64,000 nucleotides of DNA from Ulva prolifera (taxonomy: Eukaryota > Chlorophyta > Ulvophyceae > Ulvales > Ulvaceae), in contig CM041198.1 in NCBI GenBank assembly GCA_023078555.1, positions 5,222,354 through 5,286,353 on the forward strand, read 5' to 3'. Made by a program: the position numbers and the translations under genes. Shown here one piece after another: positions 1 to 11,773 of the stretch. The notes beneath the pieces were generated by a model that was given only the letters and a program-made list of their open reading frames with translations, ran no database searches and was not told the origin of the DNA. How positions within the stretch are numbered: the stretch's first letter is position 1; each line of letters begins with the position of its first letter.

Positions 1-588
1 ATTGCATCCTGCAACTCATCATGCAATCTCTTGATGCAATCTTTTCATCCACTGTTCCTGGTCACCCAGCATAACCCCATCAAACATCTGATTCAAGCTT
101 CGCGCTGTAGCGGTTTATATCACTGAGTTTATATCACTGAGTCTCTACATGCACCAGCTCCACCGTTAGTCATGGCCATTGCGGCATATTTGCATCAGAG
201 GGGCATCAGAGGGGGCAATGGGAGCCTCACCACTCCGCCTCCAACCCTGCTTGCGCTTTGGGGTCCGGGTCGGCAGCTAGCGGAAGGCCCGGCGTGGCAG
301 CTTGTGGACTGGATGTCCATGGGGCCTCCTCAGCGCTTCCAACACTGCACAGCTCCCTGAGCCCCCGCGTGATTGAAGTTTACAGGGTCCGACGCGGTCC
401 CGCCTGAAACTCGTGAAACCGTGAAACCGCGTGGACGACATGACCAGATCTGATACCGCCAGCCGTGCGTGCATCAAAGCTTCTCGGCCGTGCCACCTCG
501 CACCAAGAGGCCGCGGTGGACCCTGGCCACGCATGCACATCCTGTGCGGGTGGCAGCTCCGGGAAGTCACGGCGCGCTCGTGGTGCAG

Positions 589-1437
589 GATCTTTGCGGC
601 GCCGATGAAGGAGCAGCACCTGGCGATGAAGAGCCTGAAGGAGACGATGCAGGCGCGCAGCACCGCGCTCGGGCACCGGCTGCAGGCCGAGGCCGCCGTG
701 AAGGCCGTGCGCACGCGCCTCGCGCAGCTGCGCTCCTCCGGCAAGCCCGAGGCCGTGCTGCAGGTGCGCGCTCGTGCCATGCATGAAGCCGTGGCGCGTG
801 GGTGCACCCCGAAGCAGCTGCGCGGTGGAGGGGGTCAATTGCGCAATGGATCTGGCTGTGTTATCGGGCATGCATGAATACGTACATGTGGGACAGGGCC
901 GGCAAGATTCGTGCAGCGACAGGAAGTGGTTGGCCCACGTGCTGTGCCTTGCGGTCAAATTGCAAGGAATTGCAAGGATTGCAGCTCGAGGGGCGTGTAT
1001 CGCGGTCAGTAACCGCGCGACACACGCCGCCGTTACTGTGCACCGCGGTCTCTCGGCAGCACACAATCTGATGCAGATGCTATGCCGCTTGTCCGTGTGT
1101 TGATCAGGCTGCGATGCAGTGAGTGTTCCTGAACAGCTCGTGGATCCCGAGGTGAGGGGGCACCTGCGTGCAGGCGGAGGCGAAGCTCAACGACGCGGAG
1201 GCGGCGGAGCGCGCGGCGGTGGAGCACTACGAGGCGATGGCGGCGCGCATGCGGGAGGAGGTGGCGGTGTTTCAGGCGGAGCGCAGCGACGACATGGCGC
1301 GCGCGCTGCGCGACTTTGCGCTCGCACAGGCCAAGCTCGCGCGGCAGAGCGCCGTGCAGTGGCGGGGGCTTGCCGGGAAGATGCGCGGCGCGCAAGGGGG
1401 GCCTGCCGCGGGCCCGAGCGTCGCTACGGTTGTGTAG
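589..1437 (+). CDS. Sorting nexin, C-terminal BAR-domain exons (5' part outside window)
   Basis: These are the last two exons of a Vps5/SNX1-type sorting nexin, a retromer-associated protein that binds and bends endosomal membrane through its BAR coiled coil. The exons are 589..763 and 1174..1437. The first follows an AG acceptor and ends CAG before GTGCGC; the second starts after GTGCAG and ends at TAG 1435-1437. Joined, they give about 145 residues of charged helix containing EVAVFQAERSDDMARALRDF and then ALAQAKLARQSAVQWRGL, which matches the family's C-terminal pattern (FQ.ER..D.......A......W). The PX domain and the first half of the BAR domain are not visible, so bases 1-588 are probably intron. 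TGTAA signals lie at 1607-1611 and 1663-1667. Family assignment is fairly sure; the exact paralogue is not. Confidence 0.72.
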
Positions 1438-1606
1438 AGCGGGCACACCCCGATGCGCTGCAGCTGTGGCGGGATGCTGTATTTTTTTGTGTATGTGTGT
1501 TGCAAGGGCAAAATTGGACAGGCGGGTAGCACTGCCGTGTGTGTGTATGTGTGTAGTGCGGCCAGAGACCTGGAGTGTTAGCGGTGCTGTTGCGTCAAAT
1601 CGAAAC

Positions 1607-1611
1607 TGTAA
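1607..1611 (+). terminator. TGTAA polyadenylation signal of the sorting nexin gene
   Basis: TGTAA, the usual chlorophyte poly(A) signal, occurs 170 bases after the sorting nexin stop. A second copy lies at 1663-1667. Motif and position support the call; the cleavage site was not observed. Confidence 0.5.
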
Positions 1612-1667
1612 CACAGGACCATGAGATTCTGGTGTGGTGTGGTGTTCTCCCGTTTACTCTTTTGTAA

Positions 1668-3039
1668 AGATAACACAGGACAATCACAGTCTAGCTTGAG
1701 ATGTGGTTGCATGTGGCGATTTACGCCCGGCTGCAGGGGCCGCGCAGGCTTCATGCAGCGCTCACCCACAGCCGGAAAATCCTGACACATGTTGCGTTCG
1801 TAAGCTTTGCTGGTGCATGCACACCACACTGGCAGCGGCAGGTCGTGTTCTCGGGCTGGACGTACCACCTGTGTTCCGTACAGGGTGTGTTTGGGAAACG
1901 GGCGGGCCTGTGCCACTGACGTGCGTCTTTGGGTGTACGTCACCACGTCGCAAACGACCAACTGAAGTCTGCATCAGAGATGTGTCCTGAGCGTGCGGAA
2001 GGGCGCCTACCGGTCGATGCATGAGTGCCAGCTAGATTGTTCACAGGCTGCCAGGATGGCCGTCACACCCGTCACCAGAACAGTGAGTCGCTCGGCCCAA
2101 TTGAGGTGGACACCAGCTATTCCATTGTGCGACACACCGCTTCGGTCGTGTCCAGCATTCGTCGATGTTGAGAATGTGCACAGTGCGGTGGGAGCGAGAG
2201 GGCGTGGATATATACAATCGCATCTGTGCACGCGATCACTGACTGCCTCTGAGTGTCACCGGCATGGTGCGTTGCACGTAATATTGCACCTGCAGCACGA
2301 ACGCTGAGCGCGACAGCGGGACGTGACTTATGGCCGGGGCCATGTATGATCATTTATGGGAGGAAGCTGGTATCATTCACATTAGACACACTGAGCCTGG
2401 AGGCGGCATGTCTGCGTGTCTGTATGCAGGTGAGCAGCTGCACCCGGGCTGAGCTGTCATGCCGGCCGCGTGCGCTGCGTCTGCCGCGGCTGCTTACCTC
2501 GGGACCCCGTCGAAACGAGCAGAGTGACAGATGGCGGGCCTAAGCGCAATCCATCTTGATATGTACCTCCAGACGCAATAGATCTTGATATGTACAGCGA
2601 AGAGACTGTTTATCTTGAAATGTAGCTGCGTCGGGAGCGGCTGGACGCCGCGATCACAAGTCAAAGCTGCAGCAATGCAGGACGCACTGCGCACGCAGCA
2701 AGGGTCACTGGGTCCGGTCTCCAGCCAAATGCACAAGTGCGACGAGATGACAGGCATGACAGCAATCCTGGATGGCCACTCCGCTACAACCGACGTGCTC
2801 CTCAGACCCCTTTCAGAGAACATGCAGCACTCGGATGCTTGCAGGAGCACTGCTTTCACTTGCAGTGTGTTCTGGAGGCCGAAGCGATAGCCCAGGCCCG
2901 GATCGCGAATCGCGTCAGATCAGTAACTGCGTCGGGCGCTTACCTCATCATGAGACACTGATGCAAGCTACAAAATTCCAGTTATCCCGTGATACGCATC
3001 GAATGGGAACAAAGTGAGTGTACAAGTGTTCGCAGCGCA
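1668..3039. other. Intergenic stretch, no gene recognised
   Basis: Only short open frames occur on either strand, with no family match, no convincing chain of splice sites and no RNA gene that I can recognise. It separates the convergent 3' ends of the sorting nexin and FKBP genes. Confidence 0.5.
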
Positions 3040-3044
3040 TTACA
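3040..3044 (-). terminator. TGTAA polyadenylation signal of the FKBP gene
   Basis: TTACA on the plus strand reads TGTAA on the minus strand, 54 bases after the FKBP stop codon. Confidence 0.5.
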
Positions 3045-3097
3045 CTCGCTACCCTAGGGATCACCGGTATACGTACGCATGCGTGAGGGTATGAGTT

Positions 3098-4530
3098 CTA
3101 AGATGGTGGAATTGAAACTCTGACCAGCTCGAGCTCATATGCCAGTGTCGAAGATGCCGGAATGACCGCATCCTTGTCACTAGCATGCCGCGTGTTTCGG
3201 ATGGAATACGCAACATCTCCGAACCCAGCTGCAGGGGGTACAACACAAGTACGCTTGCCTCCCGCGCGCATTGTAGACAGAACTTCTTCCACTCCTGCAT
3301 TTATGCCGCCTGTGAAGGGGCGAGACTTAAATGGGAACACGATGGGTTTCCCTCGAGCGAAGGTGTCCTCAAACTGCGTGTCGCCTGCTGACGCCCTGCA
3401 GATCATCAGCACAGCAATGTTCAGTCATGCTGCGCGTACTACGTGCACTATCATGGCGTTCCTCAGCTGCGCCTGTGTCACCGCGACTGTGAACGTTGGC
3501 GCCTGAGCATCACTGGCAGATGTTCACACGGCCATGAATCAGGGCAGTGTGTAACGAGGACAGTTGCAGCCGAGATGATGCCGCACGAGCATGCACAATT
3601 GTGACGACGTCAGTCTGTGGCGTGGGCAGCGCGCAGAAGTGCAGTACCAGGGCTTGGGCATGTGCCTCTGGGCATGCAGGGAGCTCAGTGCGCCAATGCC
3701 CAGCTGCAGTGCTCAGGACATGACATGCACAGCAGAAAATCTGCTGAAAGTGTCCTCAGGCACAGGTTTTTTGTGAAGCTGCCGAATTTTGAGGAACTTC
3801 TCAGAGCACATCTGTGCTCGAGTGTGTGGATGCTGCACCTGTACTGAAGAACAACCAAATCACCCTTCTTTGGCAGGCTGCCCCCTCCAATACGCACATC
3901 CTGATATACCACACCGCTAGGTAGAGTCACAGGAGCTGTATCAACGTCCTGGGCCCCAGCTGCTTCCCGTGACACCTCCAGGCGGGTCTTCACTTGCTCA
4001 CCTAATGATCCCACAGCAAGGAATGCAAACCATGCCAGTCCTCCAGCAATCCTGCAAGCACTCAATTAATAGGCGAGGAGGGCTACAAGGGAAAAGTCAG
4101 GAGTCCCAAGCACACAGGCGCACGAGACTCGTGCACACGTGCCCGCTGCACCAGTGGCAGCATGCCAGGCCTCACGAAGCAGGAACTATACACCCACTCA
4201 CCCAAATCGCCTAGTCAGCTGGCTAGATATCCAATCTGTTGATTCAGGTTGCCGCGTGCGTCCTCCCTTCGACAATGGCTTCGCCTGCGTGCTTTGAACA
4301 TCCGCTGCACGTCCATCGCTGACAGCCGTACGCTGCTGTGCTTCCCCATCGGACTGCTCAGCCTTAGCATTCGGACGGAGCCGAGTTGCTGTAGCGAATT
4401 TTTTGGAGCGTTGCGTATGGCTCTTGCTGCTGGCCTTGAGCGCGGGCAAGTTGTGCGTGCTGAAGGCTGCACGTGCGCTGCGCAAGCGGCATTGCGCAAT
4501 CCCAACGGAGCGGTGCGCGCAGTATGCCAT
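3098..4530 (-). CDS. FKBP-type peptidyl-prolyl cis-trans isomerase, plastid-type
   Basis: Three exons, 4530..4202, 4051..3839 and 3395..3098, join in phase to a 279-residue protein. Residues 1-60 are rich in Ser, Arg and Ala and poor in acidic residues, like a chloroplast transit peptide. A hydrophobic run (IAGGLAWFAFLAVGSLG, about residues 111-127) could be the thylakoid-transfer part of a bipartite signal or a membrane anchor. The FKBP domain follows: GVVYQDVRIGGG, then QFEDTF, FTGGINAGVEEVLSTMRAGG, KRTCVVPPAAGFGD and LAYELELVRV. Proline isomerisation is the family activity. The pocket Trp and Tyr of FKBP12 appear to be Val and Phe here, as in several plant lumenal FKBPs, so activity may be weak. 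The start at 4530 is the first ATG in frame; an upstream GTG-initiated extension is less likely. Confidence 0.85.
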
Positions 4531-5112
4531 CGATCCCTTGCAAAATGGGCTGCGTACTTCAAGAGAATGCTGTGAGTGTAGGCCTCGCACAATTGCTACC
4601 TTCGAGTCCAGATCTAAAGTCGATGCGATCGATGGTCTTCTTCATCCCTTGCAATACATGACCGTGAGCCAAAATTCAGCGGATCGATACATTCCTAGAC
4701 ATCGCGAGTCGTCATACCTTCTGCAGGTTGTGTCACTCTGGCTGTATCACGCGAGCCTGTAACTTGCAGTCTGGGGCAACCAAGCTGTGGGGTTTACCCT
4801 TTCGCAGGTCAATCAAGTGCTGTAATTATAGAGATTACTACCACCATGAGATTACAGGTTTGCACTATCACATGAGTGCGCCAACGGCAATGTGCCCAGT
4901 TGTCGCGAGTAACGACAATACCAAGCTTGCTTAATCCAACGTCCCAGAAACGCTTCGCTGCAATGCAGCTCTGACGAGAAGGACATATCATGTGAAACGG
5001 TCGCGCTGCACCACATTTGAAGTCTGTCTGCCACTCCGTTCGTGATTTATCGCAATTCCACTACTTAGTTGCACTTGACGCACTACGACGACTGACAGCC
5101 TGTGTTGATATA

Positions 5113-5391
5113 ATGCCGTCTGCTACCTTGAACATTAAGCTGTCAACAGCTTTGGCTGAAGCTACAAGGCTGCTTGCTGATGATTCCAATCCTTTCGCAG
5201 TGGACACCTCCTTCTGTGTACCATCGCCGAACAAGACGAGACCCGCGAAAAGAAAGCTATTCTGCGACACAGCGAGCAAAGATGAAGTTTCAGAATACTG
5301 TAGACTTCGACAAGTAGAGGTGCGCGCTCGCTATGATGCGCGGCGGATCCTCACTCGCTGTAAAGTAAATTCTGTCATTGTCCAGTCGTAG
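5113..5391 (+). CDS. Hypothetical 92-residue protein or terminal exon
   Basis: An ATG-started frame in a divergent position to the FKBP gene. It is mostly helical and charged (KLSTALAEATRLLADDSNPF, then VEVRARYDARRILTRC). The frame stays open upstream of the ATG for about 32 codons, so this could be the last exon of a spliced gene. I recognise no family. Composition is more protein-like than the surrounding frames, but a chance frame is not excluded. Confidence 0.3.
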   Translation: MPSATLNIKLSTALAEATRLLADDSNPFAVDTSFCVPSPNKTRPAKRKLFCDTASKDEVSEYCRLRQVEVRARYDARRILTRCKVNSVIVQS

Positions 5392-6447
5392 CATCTGTGA
5401 TCCCTCCACGTATATCCCCGTGCACGTACATTATAGGTATTCTAATATATTATACATTTACGTTTTTTTTGTTTTTCGTTCTTTATCGGAGCCGAGCGGG
5501 CATGGCTGCATGTGCCGGCATACGTCTTCCACATCGCCACTGCTCCATCTGCAATCAGCCAATTCGCTTACGAGCTATATCATGCAGACAGAAAGAGCCT
5601 ATCAGAGAAGATGGGGGCACTTCGTGTCACATTGCGTACCCAAGCAGGTTGCTCACGAGCGATGACTGGCGTTCATGGCTGGGCTCCTTCACCCAGTGAG
5701 GCGCTAGGGCTGCACACTGGTCCTATCGGCCTCCACGAATGCAGCCACGCCATACCGATCCAACTGTCAAGCGAAATTATGTCTGCTGCATCACAGCGTA
5801 CGTGGAGTAGTGCCCGCTGTACCGCTTGGCCCGCATGTGTGCAGTGCACGCACGTGTGTTTGCCGATGGCGATCGATCGACGTCTTCTCGTCAAACCGCC
5901 AGAGCTGCTGGAGCTGGTCAAGATCATCTGAAGCGATGATGACTGGGCGTTTCCATCGAATCCTTGGGCTACAACATCGATGTCTCCTGCTGCCGTGCTG
6001 TGTGGAGTGGCTGGTCGTGCCACCTCAGCACGGCGGACGTGTCCCACGGAAAGGCGCTTTTTGGCTGCAAAGGGGTATCGGATCCTGAATCCAGTCCCTG
6101 CCCCTGAGCAGGGATCGTGCTCAGCAGCAGCGTCTTGGCTGGGCTGTATGACTTTGTCTTGATTTGACTTGCCGAATAACGTGACATTCTTTGTGTTTCC
6201 GTGAACATTGCAGTGGTTCTGCTGCATGAGCGGAGGGGGTGCTGGCTGGGGTACCTGAAATAATCAGGCGGCGTTTGTGAGACGGGGGCGCTGAGAATGG
6301 GATGTGGCAGGGGTGCGGCAGTAGAGTACTGCTGCAGTCCTGGCGCAGCCGCGGAGTTGCTACCGGGGGAGAGAATTTTCGCTGGTCCTTGTGACGTCCG
6401 GCTGGACGAGGGACAAAGGGCTGGGCGCCCGTGTACGTATGGTTTAC

Positions 6448-6483
<36 letters not shown>

Positions 6484-7663
6484 GGAAACCTGCTTTGCAG
6501 TGGAGTGTAAACACGTTTGCTCATTTTGAGCAAATGTGACTGGTCTGTAGGATAGCAGCGGAAAGAAATGAGAGGTGCTGTTCCCAGTGTTGTGCCTGGA
6601 CCATAAGGCATGTAATTCAGGCTTGTCTGCCCACGTGCACTGAATATTCCACCGTGGCGCTCCTTCACATGTGCTAGATACATCCGCGCTGACGTGCCAT
6701 GGACGCTTTTTGAGCCGCCGACACCTGATCCGTGCACGATTGAGGTACTTTTTGTGGCCGCCCTTGGATGCACTCAGTCACGGACTGCTCAGCTGCAGCC
6801 AGCGAGGTGCACCTTGTCATACCGATCGCTCCGGATCCTTTGTGGCGCCTGTGTCTGCTAGTGTCAGTGCATTCCGGCCCCGGTCTCGGAACAAGTTGCA
6901 TGGACACCGTTGTGATCGCGCAGCGCAGCATGAAGCATGGCAGCCGTGCGATGATTGCGCGCGCGAGCTGCGATGCTCTGACTTTGGCCTTGCAATACGA
7001 CAGCTGTTTCCGTGGCGTATGCATATCTGCACGCATGCATAGTATGCGTTGCGTATCAGCAGGCAGTGACAGCCACTTCGGCTCATGTTACATCATGCTA
7101 GGTGCATTTGTATATACATTACTCGTGTGCATATGTACATCGTCGGACGCTTGCAGGATGCACACGAGCACGGCAAGCACGTGTTGGGCATCCGTGGAGC
7201 AAGAGCCTGTGCGCTTTCGCTGCAAAGTGCCTGAAAGGCGTGACAGTTGTGGCGACTGTGTACCTGGCAATGCGTGCGCCACTGTGCTCAAGAGTGACAC
7301 ATGAAAGTTGCATGCGTCCCCGGGTACGTAGCTCAGGCGTCCCTTCCTTGCGAATCCATTGCTCGGTGTCGGACTCCGTGCCTTCCGAGACCAAGAACGT
7401 GAGACAGCCTTCCGCGGAGCATGTTTCACGTCTGAGGCCGTCACTGTATTGTAATGGACAGCGGATTCCACGATATAAATTGTGAAACTATGATGAACGG
7501 TAGCGAGCAGCCCCAGTCACAGGCATCTGTGCCCGGAAGAGGCGAGGTCGCGGGTGACGCACACCATTCATCGGGCAGACTGTCATGGATAGATACCCCG
7601 TCATACTGCAGCAGCGCTGTGCACGTACCACAGTGCGGCAGTCAGCGCAAGAGGTGAAAAGTT
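5392..7663. other. Gene-free stretch with a microsatellite
   Basis: No recognisable coding exon. Open frames on both strands overlap each other and look like low-complexity noise. The only clear structure is the TG/AG microsatellite at 6448-6484, listed separately. Confidence 0.45.
6448..6484 (+). repeat. (TG)n(AG)n compound microsatellite
   Basis: Seven TG units are followed directly by about eleven AG units. The reverse strand encodes the alternating SLSL and HTHT runs seen in artefactual frames across it. Confidence 0.95.
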
Positions 7664-7668
7664 TTACA
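7664..7668 (-). terminator. TGTAA polyadenylation signal of RPL7A
   Basis: TTACA on the plus strand gives TGTAA on the transcribed strand, 245 bases after the RPL7A stop codon. Confidence 0.5.
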
Positions 7669-7912
7669 TCGAGATCTGTATGCGAGCTACCTTGGGCGCC
7701 ACGGCACACAGGGCAGGTGTGACGAGAACACATCCACACTCCATACACAGGCTGGCAAAGAACTGCACCATCAACACACGGGATCTTACAAGCAGCACAG
7801 CCAACCCATCAAGTAAGCGTCCTAGACCAACGTTACACAGGGCGCGCCAGCAGCTCTCAGGCATGCCCGCGGGCGACACCCCACATCCCGTCTGCAGCAG
7901 CAGCCCGGCGCC

Positions 7913-10594
7913 TTAAGCGACAGCCATGCGCTTCTCGGCTTCGCGGGCGAGGGCACGCTCGCGCTTGAGGGTGCGGTGCTGGGACTTGGGGCCCATGACA
8001 CCGCCACCCCAAGACACGCGCTTGACGCTGTTGAAGGAGCTCTTGCAGGTCTCGAGCAGCTGCGCGAGGTCACGCTGGTCCTCGTTCTTGACGGCCGTGA
8101 TGGCGCAGCACGCCGCGGTCTTCTTGTGCACGATCTGCCCAAGGCGGGCCTTGCCCTGCATGCATGCACGCCGTCACAGCATGCAGCCTCTGGCCGAGAG
8201 CCGAATGTTCCTGTATGCTATATGCGTGCAACGGCCCAGGCTCCATCTCGCGGACAGCGGAGCTCTCGTGCCGAGATGGTGTGACCCCATGTACACGATT
8301 CGCTGTATTGAACGGGGGGTGGGGGGGGGGGGGGGGAGGCTGAGATTCTGCAATAGAGACCGCTGGAAGGGGGAACACGAAATGGTTGCCTGGCCCAACT
8401 GCCATCGAGCCACTCGGGCCAAGCGAACAAGGCGTGCTCCCCTCTTCCCAGCCAGAAGGTACAATCGACTATTGAAAGCATCTGTGAAGCCATGCCATCC
8501 TTGGCCGCATAGATCTCACGAAGACCTCACAGCAGAGATCGCCATCCACCTGAGTGCTCTGTGGCCTGCGGGCAAGACACCTGGCCACCAACAACAACAA
8601 AATACTAACTCCAGGAACTGATGACATGCTCATATGCTCTATGGACAGGGCTGGCAACAATGGCAATTGCGTTTTGGCACTCTCACTGCCGAGCCGACGT
8701 CAAACTGAGCCAAAAGTCAAAGTACCTCTGCAAACAGCGCAGTAGTCCAGACAGGCACACAAGCAATGATCAGTAATCACCATAGCAGTCGAAAACAATA
8801 CTGGGCAATATACTATGCCATGACTCCTCCTACTACTGTGCAAGGACAAGCTGAGGATATGGGTACCACTGCAAAAAGCAGGTCTGCAAAAGCAGATATG
8901 GTGGACTGGACAATGACTACATTCGTGGATCACAAGAGGCAGTGGATCACAAGAGGCAGGGCAGGAGCCCTGCACTCTGATGCCTGCATGACTACCGTCC
9001 CCAAAAATTCCCCAAAAATGCACCGGGCACATGTTACCTAACCATTCTTACCTGAGAGCATGTTAACATATGCTTGTGTACTTCATACTATGTACCACAC
9101 TATGTTCACAAGGGCAGTGCTTCATGCATGGAATGTGAGACTAGATCCTACTTACTAAGGAATGACTGTGGCAACGGGCAACCGATTCCTCAGCAGGCTG
9201 AAAAGGAGATATGAAAAGCACTATTCTCTCCTGCTGTGCAACAAAGCAGGCCCTGCCATGAGTCAGGCAGAGGGCAGTCAAGAGAAGCTGCATGGAGAGG
9301 GCAGCAGACATCTGCCACAGGAATCAGGGCTGTACCTTGACAATGCAGTAGGGAATGCCCTGCTTCTTACAGAGAGCTGGCAGCCAGACGACCAGCTCGA
9401 TGGGGTCAACATCGTGTGCAATGACCACCAGCTGTGCCTCGCCCGCCTCGATCAGCTGAGTGACGTGGTTGAGGCCATACTTGACAACAACGGGCTTCTT
9501 CTTGTTGGTCTCCTGCACCATGATGCAGCTGAGATCACTCGGCCACTGAAAGTTCCATAGAAGAAAGTTCCACACACGTGGCACCATGAGCAGCAGCAGT
9601 TCAGGTGCTATTGGTGCAACTTTGATACCGCAAAGCTCTGTCGGATGTAAGACATAAGGGCATGCTTATGAGACTGCCCACAGACGTGCCTCGGGTATCT
9701 CGCGGGCTGCACACTGCACGCTTGTGCAACCACAGGGTAAATTTATATGTTTCAGCATGAACCTTGGAGTTCTCACCTTGTTGTCTGCACGGGCCTCAGC
9801 CTCGGCCACAAGTCGCTCGCGCTTCTCAGTCTTGGTCTCAGGGCGGTACTTGAGCAGCAGCTTGAAAAGAGACTCGGCCTGGTTCTTGTCGAGGGTCTTG
9901 GTGAACTGGTTGAGCGCTGCAGATAAGACCATGTGATCAATCAAGACTGGACATCAGCAAGGCAGCCTAGCCTACAGCATGGGCTGTTGTCCCCGGGGCT
10001 GCAGCATGAAAACAGCAGGCTGCCTCTGCCATGACCTGATCAATAGCTTTGCCATTATGTAGCCAAGGAGTACATCCGTAGCTTCAAACATACCGGGGCA
10101 ATATTGCTTACATGCAGCTGCAGCACGCAGAATGCGAGCACACCAGGCGGGACCTTGAGGCGCATGCGCAAAACACGCTTCTGCCGCTGCGTACGAATGT
10201 ACTTTGGCCATTTCACAAAGCGAGTGAGGTCCTTGACCGGCTTGGGGATGTTTCCGACGCCGAATGTCTTGGGTGTGGCCTCGAACAGTGGATTCTTGGG
10301 CTTGGCTGCTGCAGCCGACGCCTACACCACCAGGACAGAATGAACAGTTTTCAATGAAGATATTCCTCCATCAGTCTTACAAGCGGGCTGTGCAACCAGC
10401 TTTGCACGGCCTCGCCTCGCTAACGCTGCGCGTGACATTCGGGATAGCTGGCTTGGGCCCACACCTTCCGAACGCCCGCCGGAGCAGGAGCTGGTTTTCT
10501 CTTAGGTGCCTGCAGCGCATGTTTAACGTGAGAAACTATTCGAACGAGAACCACAGGGCACATGCGGAACACAAGGCGCCAGGTAGCGCACCAT
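7913..10594 (-). CDS. RPL7A: 60S ribosomal protein L7a (eL8)
   Basis: Six exons join perfectly in phase: 10594..10592, 10509..10465, 10321..10144, 9916..9777, 9512..9336 and 8155..7913. They encode 261 residues, the normal length for eL8, a cytosolic large-subunit ribosomal protein that binds rRNA through its L7Ae fold. Clear family blocks include [83 protein letters not shown] and [12 protein letters not shown]. The first coding exon ends immediately after the ATG: the codon is followed by GTGCGC, and the next exon starts [15 protein letters not shown], like other algal L7a N-termini. Intron 5 (9335..8156) is the largest and contains a G homopolymer. I looked for box C/D snoRNA motifs in the introns, as in vertebrate RPL7A, and found none convincing. 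Confidence 0.95.
8321..8336 (+). repeat. G16 homopolymer in RPL7A intron 5
   Basis: Sixteen consecutive G on the plus strand, preceded by G6T; the minus-strand transcript carries C16. Confidence 0.95.
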
Positions 10595-11773
10595 GACTGC
10601 AGGTATTCTAGAAAGCCAGAAAAGGGTCGTCCAGTTGCACTTGCATTCTCTTTGTGGGAATCCTACAGCAATTGCGTCCGTGGCTCAGCCCGGCTGATGG
10701 GTCGAGTTATGCATGCCTCGCCGGCAGTGCAACCGAGGCCCCCCGATAACTTTACCCCGGCCGCCGTGCTGAAAGTGGCCATGACCAGCAAGGCAAATAC
10801 ATGGACAAGTGACTTGAGGACACATGCTGACAAATCAAAAATGATCATCTGTACTCCTATGAACAGCTGCGTTGGCCGCAGCGTCGAGCGCTGAGTCTGA
10901 TTGCCGTTGCGCTTTCATCCCTTCCCGCGTCGAACATGACAAAAGCCTGTGCAGACCGTGTGGCCATCTTCCGGAACAAATAAGCACCATTTGCTATGAC
11001 TGTGAAGAGACTCAACGCTGGAAAGGCGATGTTGCCAGCACATTCGTGTTTGGTTCATGAGAATGCAGGTGGGCATGGCCTATAACACTGCCACTGTCCC
11101 AAAAATGTGTAGGGAAGACTGGAGAGCGGCACTTCTGAGCATTTCCGCTTCAGCGTCAACCCTGAGTGATCAAGGCACCCAAACAACATACGATGCTGCA
11201 TATCACGGCCAGAGTTCAGAACCAAACAACCGCGAAGGAAACAACTAAGCACCAGTGTTCGCAACATCAAGTTGCTTAGCAATCGAGTTTGCAGTGGGTA
11301 TGGTCACATCATGGGATCACTGGCAGATCTGTCCAAACTCGACGGTCAGCGTCAAAATGCAAGCCACATCAACTATCCATTTGCTGCATATTTTAGCTTG
11401 TATTCTATCATCAGTGCAGCTGCTGCACAATTCAGTTTCCTGATACTATCTGGCATGCATTCGTTTGCCTCGGGTTGATGAATCATATCAGTATCAACAT
11501 TTTAAAGCGGTCAGCAGGAAATAGATGATGGGTGGTGGCTCTCATCATCATCCCAAAATGTGCTTGCGTGCAACAAGAATCATGCACTGGAAGACTGCAA
11601 CCTGAAGTTGTGACTCAGTGCATAGCCCCAACACATGCATGTTTTCAGCAACGTGTGTCAATCGTAAGGACCACATCACAGGATTGCATGAAGATGCGGC
11701 AGGCTACACCCCCATGCAGCAAGTGGGTCACTGCGACCTTGGGCTCATGTACCAACCCTGGTTGAAAAATCAC
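10595..11773. other. Intergenic stretch between RPL7A and the COM1-like gene
   Basis: It should contain the RPL7A promoter and 5' UTR and the 3' UTR of the COM1-like gene. No conserved core promoter motif, RNA gene or coding exon could be identified. Confidence 0.45.

Noticed and set aside
277-1066. Minus-strand frames of 176 and 228 codons near the left edge
   Set aside because: They lie antisense to the sorting nexin exons and intron, overlap each other and have no family resemblance.
5673-6514. Minus-strand frames of 181 and 184 codons around the microsatellite
   Set aside because: The frames run through a TG/AG repeat, overlap each other and are Ser/Arg low complexity; no splice chain or family support.
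8156-10591. snoRNA genes within RPL7A introns
   Set aside because: Vertebrate RPL7A hosts box C/D snoRNAs, but I found no paired C box, D box and terminal stem on the transcribed strand.
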